In this document: in pieces, positions 58,392-64,000 of the stretch
How positions within the stretch are numbered: the stretch's first letter is position 1
Layout: each line of letters starts with the position of its first letter
Source: Candidatus Eisenbacteria bacterium
Lineage (GTDB): Bacteria; Desulfobacterota; Binatia; DP-6
NCBI GenBank assembly: GCA_035577985.1
Contig: DATJZY010000093.1
Coordinates: 32,860-96,859, forward strand
Direction: 5' to 3'
DNA: 64,000 nucleotides
The notes under the pieces: model-generated
What the model was told of the DNA's origin: nothing
Seen by the model: only the letters and a program-made list of their open reading frames with translations
Databases searched by the model: none
Translations under genes and position numbers: made by a program

Positions 58392-59509
58392 GCGCGCTGC
58401 TCGATCTTCCGGGATGCGTAGGCGATCAGCACGATGCCGCCGGCGACGATGAAGAGGATCTGGGGCCAGAGCGTCAGCGGCCCTTCGCCGCGCAGATAGA
58501 TGGCGCGGCTCACCGTGATGTAGTGCGTGGCGGGGAAGATGGCCGTGACCCACTGGAGCCACTCCGGCATGTTCCGCACCGGCACGACGAACCCGGAGAG
58601 CTGCACGAGCGGGATGCTGAAGAGGACGCTGCGCTGCACCGCTTCGGCCGCCGATCGCGACGTGGCCGAGATGAGGAGGCCGATCGCGAGCGAGATGAGG
58701 ACGTAGACCGCCGAGACGGCGAGGAAGAAGAGCAGGTTCCCGCGCGGCCAGACGCCGATGCCGAAGCCGGCGATGAGGGCCATCAAGAGGACGTCGAACG
58801 CGAACACGGCGCCCAGCGGCAGGAGCTTGCCGAGCAGGATCTCGAGCGAGGTCGCGGGCGTCACCTGGAGCTGCTCGAACGTGCCGGCCGCGCGCTCGCC
58901 CACGATCGAGACGGCCGTGATGAGCACGGTCAGGAACGAGAGCACGAAGCCGTAGACGCCCGACACCATGAACGCCGTGCCGTCGAGCTTCGGGTTGAAG
59001 AGCGTGCGGGTCGCGACCTCGACGCCCGGGCGCCGCGTCGTGCCCGGATCGGCGGCGAGCGCCGTCGCCGTCGTCTCGACGATGGCGCGGAGATACCCCT
59101 CGGCGTTCCCCGCCAGGACGGTTTCGGCGGCATCGTAGACGACCTCGATCTCCGGCGGCGGCCCGCCGTGGCGCGGTGCTTCGAGCCCGCGGTCGAAGTC
59201 GGGCGGGATGACGATCGCGGCCGTGAGCCGCCCCGACCCGATCGCGCGCTCGAGCGCGTCGCGCGTCGCGAAGGGCCGCGGAACGAAGTTGCCCTGCGCG
59301 GCGAGATCGGCGACCAGACGCCGGCTCGCCGTCGTGCCGGCCGCGTCGTGGACGCCCAGCTCGAGACCCTTCACCTCCGTCGTCAGGATGAAGCCGAAGA
59401 GCAGCAGCGCCGCGATCGGCACCGCGATGAGGATCGTCACGGTGAACGGATCGCGGAAGGTCGCGCGGACCTCGCGGACGATGAGGGTTCGCAGTCGCCG
59501 CCAGGTCAT
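58388..59509 (-). CDS. ABC-2 type permease (YbhS/YbhR-like), first of two
   Basis: The product has 373 residues of the same layout as its neighbour: a first helix (TVTILIAVPIAALLLFGFIL), a large extracytoplasmic domain, then FEQLQVTPATSLEILLGKLL and five C-terminal helices. Together the two would form the heterodimeric membrane part of an exporter. It is separated from the ATPase genes upstream by 136 bases that contain four hairpins. Confidence 0.9.
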   Translation of the reverse strand: MTWRRLRTLIVREVRATFRDPFTVTILIAVPIAALLLFGFILTTEVKGLELGVHDAAGTTASRRLVADLAAQGNFVPRPFATRDALERAIGSGRLTAAIVIPPDFDRGLEAPRHGGPPPEIEVVYDAAETVLAGNAEGYLRAIVETTATALAADPGTTRRPGVEVATRTLFNPKLDGTAFMVSGVYGFVLSFLTVLITAVSIVGERAAGTFEQLQVTPATSLEILLGKLLPLGAVFAFDVLLMALIAGFGIGVWPRGNLLFFLAVSAVYVLISLAIGLLISATSRSAAEAVQRSVLFSIPLVQLSGFVVPVRNMPEWLQWVTAIFPATHYITVSRAIYLRGEGPLTLWPQILFIVAGGIVLIAYASRKIEQRA

Positions 59510-59645
59510 TTGAGAGGGGGTTCCCTGCGGGAACCCCCGCCGGAGGCCCCCGTGCGCGACGCGCCGAAGGCGCGTCGCTCCGATGGGCGTCGGCCGCGCT
59601 TTGCGCGGCCTCCCCGCTCGCGGCCTACGGCCGAGTGGGGAGTCA
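59510..59645 (-). repeat. Cluster of four GC-rich hairpins between ATPase and permease genes
   Basis: Hairpin 1: 59516-59525 with 59529-59538 (10-base perfect stem, loop TGC). Hairpin 2: 59556-59565 with 59569-59578 (10-base perfect stem, loop GAA). Hairpin 3: 59592-59599 with 59603-59610 (8-base perfect stem, loop TTT). Hairpin 4: an imperfect stem across 59612-59640 with a perfect 5-base core (59621-59625 with 59629-59633, loop TAC). All have three-base loops. The stems differ in sequence. This could be REP-type repeat DNA or a posttranscriptional element that sets permease level against ATPase level. Confidence 0.8.
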
Positions 59646-60584
59646 CTATGCCGCCTCTCCCTGCGTCGCTTCGCGGGCGAGGACGGCGCGGAACACGTCG
59701 GTCATCGAGGGTTGGGCGATCTCGATCGTGGCGCCGGCTTCGCGCAGGCGCTCGAGCTCGGCGAGGAGGGGCGCATCCAGTGCGGGGATCGTCGCCTCCA
59801 CGCCGTCCGGCCGCGGTGCGAGCGTCGCGCCGGCGTCGGTGAGGATCCGTGCCGCGCGTTCGCGCGACGCGGGGGGCGCCAGGACGCGGACGCCGTAGCC
59901 GCCCGAGTACCGGCGGCGCAGCGCTTCGGGCTCGGCGTCGGCGATCAGGCGGCCGGCCTCGATGAACGACACCCAGTCGCAGTACTCGACCTCCTCCAGG
60001 AAGTGTGTCGTCACGAACACGGTGACCCCGCGGTCGGCTTCCTCCTGGATGCGGTCCCAGAAGAGCCCGCGGCTCTCGACGTCGACGCCGGCCGTCGGCT
60101 CGTCGAGGAAGAGCAGGCGCGGGCGATGGAGCGTCGCCAGGGCGAGACCTGCGCGCTGGCGAATGCCCGCCGGGAGGTTCTCGGGCCGCTCGTTCTCGGC
60201 CTCGGAGAGCGCGAACCGCTCCCGCAGCTCGCCCCATCGCGTATCGAGGGCGCGGCCCTCGATGCCGTAGAGGCCGGCGTAGAACTCCACGTTCTCGCGG
60301 ATCGAGAGCCCCTGGTAGAGGCTCACCTTCTGTCCCATGTAGCCGATCCGGTCGCGCACGCGGCGCGGACGCGCGATCACGTCGATGCCGTCGACGACGA
60401 TCGAGCCCTCGGTCGGCTCGAGCACGCCGATCAGCATGCGGATCGTCGTGCTCTTGCCGGAGCCGTTCGCGCCCAGGAACGCGAAGATCGTTCCCGGCTC
60501 GACGGCGATCGTGAGGCTCGACACCGCGACGAAGTCGCCGAAGCGCTTGGTGAGGCCGCTCGTGCGGATGATCGGCTCGCTCAT
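59646..60584 (-). CDS. ABC transporter ATP-binding protein, second of two
   Basis: The product has 312 residues from the ATG at 60584. Walker A is GANGSGKST at about 38-46 and Walker B is LLFLDEPTAGVD. The signature loop reads ENLPAGIRQRAGLALATL in place of LSGGQ, as in the second half of E. coli YbhF (LPLGFKQR). The C-terminal 90 residues are a regulatory extension. It overlaps the first ATPase gene by four bases. Confidence 0.92.
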   Translation of the reverse strand: MSEPIIRTSGLTKRFGDFVAVSSLTIAVEPGTIFAFLGANGSGKSTTIRMLIGVLEPTEGSIVVDGIDVIARPRRVRDRIGYMGQKVSLYQGLSIRENVEFYAGLYGIEGRALDTRWGELRERFALSEAENERPENLPAGIRQRAGLALATLHRPRLLFLDEPTAGVDVESRGLFWDRIQEEADRGVTVFVTTHFLEEVEYCDWVSFIEAGRLIADAEPEALRRRYSGGYGVRVLAPPASRERAARILTDAGATLAPRPDGVEATIPALDAPLLAELERLREAGATIEIAQPSMTDVFRAVLAREATQGEAA

Positions 60585-61492
60585 GCGTGCGTGCTCGCGA
60601 GGTGGCGGAGGGTCGACTCCATGTCCGCGGGCGCCGGCTCGACGAGGCGGACGCCGGGAAGGCGGCGGATCGCGTCGACGAGCGCCGCTCCGTCGGCGTC
60701 GGCCTCGATGCGCGCGAAGCGGGCCGCCGCGCGGGCGGCGACGACGCCCGCGATCCCGCGCGCGGCGCGCGCGATCGCCCGTGGATCGTCGCCCCAGGCG
60801 CGCACCAGCTCGCGCGGGTTCTGGTGCTGGAGCTCCGCGGGCGTGCCGCTCGCGACCACGCGGCCCTCGTCGAGGTAGACCAGGCGGTCGCACTGCTCGG
60901 CCTCGTCGAGATAGCTCGTGCTGACGACGACGAGCGCCGCCTCCTTCGCGCGCACGAGGATCGTCCAGATCTCGGCGCGCGCACCCACGTCGACGCCCGC
61001 CGTCGGCTCGTCGAGGATGATGAGCGCCGGCGCGGGCAGGAGCGCGTTCGCGATCGCGAGCTTCTGCTTCATGCCGCCCGAGAGCGCGCCGGCGAGCCGG
61101 TCGCCGAACGGCGCGAGCTGCGTGCGCGCGAGGAGATCCGTGGCGCGGCGCTCGAACTCGTCCTCCGCGATGCCGTGCAGCCGGCCCGTGAAGCGGAGGT
61201 TCTCGCGGACGGTGAGGTCGCGATGAAGGCCGAAGGCCTGCGGGAGGTAGCCGATGCGCCGCTTGAGCTCGGTCACGTCTTGGCGGAGATCGAAGCCGAG
61301 GACGGTCGCTTCGTCGGCCTCGATCTCGAGCAGACCCGCGAGGGAGCGCAGGAGCGTCGTCTTGCCGGCGCCGTCGGGACCCGTCACGCCGAGGATCTGA
61401 CGCTGCTCGACCTGCAGGTCGATCCCCGCCAGCGCCGTGCGGCGCCCGAAGCGTTTTCGAAGACCACGCAGGCGGATCAGGGGCTCGCTCAT
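60581..61492 (-). CDS. ABC transporter ATP-binding protein, first of two
   Basis: The product has 303 residues. Walker A is GPDGAGKTT, the signature is canonical LSGGMKQKLAIANALL and Walker B is IILDEPTAGVD. It corresponds to the N-terminal half of the fused double ATPase YbhF of E. coli. The start overlaps the HlyD gene stop by four bases and its stop overlaps the second ATPase start, so all three are translationally coupled. Confidence 0.92.
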   Translation of the reverse strand: MSEPLIRLRGLRKRFGRRTALAGIDLQVEQRQILGVTGPDGAGKTTLLRSLAGLLEIEADEATVLGFDLRQDVTELKRRIGYLPQAFGLHRDLTVRENLRFTGRLHGIAEDEFERRATDLLARTQLAPFGDRLAGALSGGMKQKLAIANALLPAPALIILDEPTAGVDVGARAEIWTILVRAKEAALVVVSTSYLDEAEQCDRLVYLDEGRVVASGTPAELQHQNPRELVRAWGDDPRAIARAARGIAGVVAARAAARFARIEADADGAALVDAIRRLPGVRLVEPAPADMESTLRHLASTHA

Positions 61493-62466
61493 GGCAGGTA
61501 GACGTTGCCCTCGGTGCCCGGCTGCAGCTTCTCGACCCCTTCCAGGACGCGGATCTTGGCGCGGTAGACCTGCGCCATGCGGTCCGAACGGGTCTCGATC
61601 TTCTCGGGCGTGAAGTTCGCCTGGTCGGCGACGAAGCTGACCTCGCCCGGGACGCGGTGGCCCGGCAGGCTGTCGAGCTCGATCTCGACCCGCCGGCCGA
61701 GCGTGAACGCGGCCACCTCGGCGACCGGCACGTAGACCTGCACGTACTTGTCGCGCGGATCGAGCACGGCGACGATGGGCGCGCCGGGCTGCGCCAGCTC
61801 GCCGGGCCAGATGTGCTGGGTCTGCACGACCGTGGGGACGGCCGGCGCGCGGATCTCGTACTTGGCGGCCGTCACGCGCAGCTCCTGGAGCTGCGCCTCG
61901 GTGAGCGTGCGGCGCTCGCGCAGGGTCGCGAGCTCGTTGGCGGTGACGGTGATGTTGCGCTCCTCGGCTTGCGTGCGGGCTCGCATCTCCCGCGCGCGCT
62001 CGAGGCCGCTCGCGGCCTGGTCGCGCTTCTGGCGCGCGTCGTCCAGGAGCTGCACGGTGCTGGCGCCCGTCTTCACGAGCTCGGCCTCGCGTCGCAGCGT
62101 CCGGTCGGCCACCTCCGCCGTCGTCGTCGCCTGGCGGAGGTCGGCGTCCGACGCGGCGAGGTTCCGCTCCCAGGTGCTGCGCACGAGTTCGACGCGCTCC
62201 TCGGCCGTCTTGATGTCGGCGTCGACGACGGCGAGCTCGCGCTCCTTCGACTGGAGCTTCGCCTGGATGTCCTGGTCGTCCAGCCGCGCGATCACCTCGC
62301 CGGCGGGAATCGTGTCGCCCTCGGCGAAGCGTACCTCGAGGACGCGCCCCGTCACCTCGCTGCGGATGACCCGCTCCTCGCCCTCGACGAAGCCGGTGTA
62401 GTGCGCCTCGCGGCGGCCGCAGGCCGTCGCCACGAGAAGCAGGAGGAGAGGGACGGTGCGTCGCAT
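61489..62466 (-). CDS. HlyD/YbhG-type membrane fusion lipoprotein
   Basis: The product has 325 residues, the periplasmic adaptor between the permease and the outer-membrane channel. It starts MRRTVPLLLLLVATACGRRE, a lipoprotein-like signal with Cys at about 16. The biotinyl-lipoyl-like domain has SEVTGRVLEVRFAEGDTIPA, then a long coiled-coil hairpin (about 70-195), and the returning lipoyl half WPGELAQPGAPIVAVLDPRD. The beta-barrel part ends LQPGTEGNVYLP. The gene starts two bases after tolC. Confidence 0.9.
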   Translation of the reverse strand: MRRTVPLLLLLVATACGRREAHYTGFVEGEERVIRSEVTGRVLEVRFAEGDTIPAGEVIARLDDQDIQAKLQSKERELAVVDADIKTAEERVELVRSTWERNLAASDADLRQATTTAEVADRTLRREAELVKTGASTVQLLDDARQKRDQAASGLERAREMRARTQAEERNITVTANELATLRERRTLTEAQLQELRVTAAKYEIRAPAVPTVVQTQHIWPGELAQPGAPIVAVLDPRDKYVQVYVPVAEVAAFTLGRRVEIELDSLPGHRVPGEVSFVADQANFTPEKIETRSDRMAQVYRAKIRVLEGVEKLQPGTEGNVYLP

Positions 62467-62468
62467 GG

Positions 62469-63911
62469 CTACCTCTGGGTGGGGAGGATCGGATCGAGCG
62501 GCAGGCCCATCACCTGCTGCAGCTCGGCGCGACGCGTGTGCGCCTGGTAGAGCGCCTGGGCGAGCACGCCGCGCTGCTGCGCCAGCAGCGCCTGCGCGTC
62601 GAGGACGTCCTCGGACGTCGCGCGTCCGACGTCGAACTGCTGCTCGCGGATGCGCAGGTTCTCCTCCGCCTGGTGGACGGCGACCTCTGCGGTCGCGAAC
62701 GCGGCGAGCCGCTCCTCGGCCGCACGCTGCGTCGTGCGCACGGCGGTCTCGACCTCGCGCAGCGAGCGCTCGATGCGGACGCGGTTCTTGTCGGCCTCGA
62801 TCCGCGCTTCCGCGATCTGCGCCTCGCGCCGGCCGTCGGTACCGATGTCCCACGCGAAGCCGACGAACGCCGAGCCCAGGCGCTGCGGCTGGAGGATGTC
62901 GGACGTGGAGTAGTCGATGGCGCCGCCGCCCTGGAGCCGGGGGAGCCGGCCGCGCGCGAGCGCGCTGGCGGTGTCCTCGAGCCGCTGCTGGTCCTCGAGC
63001 AGCGCCAGCAGGACGGGGTTGTGCGCATAGGCGTCCTTGAGCGCATCGGCGGGCGCCGGGACGGCGGGGCGCGCCCGGACGTCGGCGGCTTCGGTCGGCG
63101 CGTCGACCGGGCGGCCGATCGTCTGGTTGAGGTTCCAGCGCGCCTCGGCGATCTGCAGGTCGCGCTGGCGGACGATCTGCTCGGTGTTGCGGACGGCGAC
63201 CTGGACGACCAGGAGCTCGTTCTTGGTGAGCCGGCCGGCCGCGACGCGGCTCTCGGCGTTCGCGAGCTGCTGGCGCTGGGCCGCGAGCGTCTGCTCGGCG
63301 ACCTCCTTCAGCCGCTTCGCTTCGAGGAGGGCGAAGTAGCTCTGCACGGCGGAGACCTGCTCGCCGAGCACGGTCGCCCAGCGCCGCGCCGCTTCCGCCC
63401 GGTAGCCCGCCTGCGACGCCGTCAGCCCCTTCACGATCTCGCCCCACAGGTCGATCGGTACGGTCGCGGTGCCGTTGAAGGTGGCGAAGTCCTGCGGCTG
63501 GATCTCGAAGCCGGGCGGGATGCCGGGTGGCGGCGTGGTGGCGAAGTGCACCATCTGCGCCGAGGTGTACCAGGTCTGCCGTCCCCGGCCGGTCACGTTC
63601 GGCAGGAGGCGGCCGCGCGCGTCGGCGACCCGCTCGCCCGCGATCGCGACGTCGCGGTCGGCCTCCGCGATGCGGCGGTTGCCGCTGGTCGCGAGGCGCA
63701 CCACGTCGTCCAGCGTGAGCGGTGCCGACGCGTCCTCCGGCGGCGCGACGTCCTCGCCTTCGAGCGTGATCTGCGCCGCGCGCGCCCGGGTCGCCATCTC
63801 CTCGGTCCGGCGCTCGACGCTCCAGCCGCCGTCGCCCTCGGGTCGCGTGAGGACGCGCGCCGGCCCGCAACCGAGGACGAGCACGAGCACGATCGCGATC
63901 TCAGCGCGCAC
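62469..63911 (-). CDS. TolC-family outer-membrane efflux lipoprotein
   Basis: The product has 480 residues from a GTG, with a lipoprotein-like signal ending VLVLGC at about residue 15. The two homologous OEP halves begin with LTLDDVVRLATSGNRRIAEA and PADALKDAYAHNPVLLALLE, each with long helical hairpins. The C-terminus is short (MGLPLDPILPTQR). It would form the outer-membrane channel of the exporter. The start overlaps the end of an upstream gene at the window edge, so the operon begins further right. Confidence 0.9.
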   Translation of the reverse strand: MRAEIAIVLVLVLGCGPARVLTRPEGDGGWSVERRTEEMATRARAAQITLEGEDVAPPEDASAPLTLDDVVRLATSGNRRIAEADRDVAIAGERVADARGRLLPNVTGRGRQTWYTSAQMVHFATTPPPGIPPGFEIQPQDFATFNGTATVPIDLWGEIVKGLTASQAGYRAEAARRWATVLGEQVSAVQSYFALLEAKRLKEVAEQTLAAQRQQLANAESRVAAGRLTKNELLVVQVAVRNTEQIVRQRDLQIAEARWNLNQTIGRPVDAPTEAADVRARPAVPAPADALKDAYAHNPVLLALLEDQQRLEDTASALARGRLPRLQGGGAIDYSTSDILQPQRLGSAFVGFAWDIGTDGRREAQIAEARIEADKNRVRIERSLREVETAVRTTQRAAEERLAAFATAEVAVHQAEENLRIREQQFDVGRATSEDVLDAQALLAQQRGVLAQALYQAHTRRAELQQVMGLPLDPILPTQR

Positions 63912-64000
63912 GGCGCCTCCGCCGCCGGATGCGGTCGATGCCGGCCACCGAGAACGCGGCGATGTGCGCGGCCAGCCGGCGCGTGTACGCCGGCGAGAAC
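63901..64000 (-). CDS. C-terminal end of an upstream gene (runs off the right edge)
   Basis: Thirty-two codons and a TGA are visible, ending in an Arg-rich tail after RRLAAHIAAFSVAGIDRIRR. It overlaps the tolC start by 11 bases. A TetR-type regulator would be expected here, as in the ybiH/cecR-ybhGFSR cluster. The short helical end is compatible with TetR but not diagnostic, so the identity is open. Confidence 0.5.
   Translation of the reverse strand, partial: FSPAYTRRLAAHIAAFSVAGIDRIRRRRRRAR

Overview
The window is a stretch of a very GC-rich bacterial chromosome that contains the replication-origin neighbourhood. The order dnaA, dnaN, gyrB, gyrA, rpmH, rnpA, yidD, yidC, jag, rsmG, parA, parB, bactofilin, then an F1 ATP synthase operon with two b-type subunits and no a or c subunit, resembles the order known from Geobacter-type (deltaproteobacterial) genomes. 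The accessory part has many acyl-CoA dehydrogenases, SDRs, an F420-type luciferase-like enzyme, a P450, a multihaem cytochrome and a Cys-rich sulfatase. That mix would suit an uncultured Desulfobacterota/Binatota-like aerobe that degrades organic compounds. The taxonomic guess is inference; no rRNA gene is present to test it.

Layout. 1-888: N-terminal part of hemL (minus). 1006-20601: the core block, all on the plus strand, with a probable oriC between dnaA and dnaN. 20630-24439: an SDR, then a TetR gene with a palindromic operator over its own start codon, which leads an operon of two acyl-CoA dehydrogenases. 24456-24492: a strong hairpin between convergent genes, followed by a small exported Ala-rich protein (minus). 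25243-31044: a CorC/HlyC-type membrane protein, a third acyl-CoA dehydrogenase, two tandem TetR paralogues, an XRE regulator, a mesaconyl-CoA-hydratase-like enzyme and a small membrane methyltransferase homologue. 31421-35972: an eight-haem cytochrome/HEAT/TPR lipoprotein divergent from a Cys-rich sulfatase-like exported protein. 36061-41277: gshA, an unknown conserved-looking gene with a hairpin-rich leader, YjbQ, an L,D-transpeptidase, an FAD oxidoreductase and a small unknown gene.

41346-51914: two tandem duplicate SDRs, mltA, then a photorespiration-like set (class V aminotransferase, glcD, glcE and, further on, glcF) with an acetoacetate-decarboxylase-like gene, a P450 and an LLM oxidoreductase inserted between glcE and glcF. 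51919-55437: two glutathione transferases, a methyltransferase and an amidase. 55499-56064: an RHH antitoxin/MazF-type toxin pair. 56049-57265: a HAB-mutase-like membrane protein and an SDR. 57276-64000: a six-gene exporter operon on the minus strand (TolC-like, HlyD-like, two ATPases, two permeases) of the YbhGFSR type. It has a run of four GC hairpins between the ATPases and the permeases, and the end of a further gene at the right edge.

No tRNA, rRNA, CRISPR array, insertion sequence or prophage was recognised. Most functions come from motif and family recognition by eye. The least certain points are the start codons of yidD, mltA and the second tandem TetR, and the substrates of the many dehydrogenases and SDRs.
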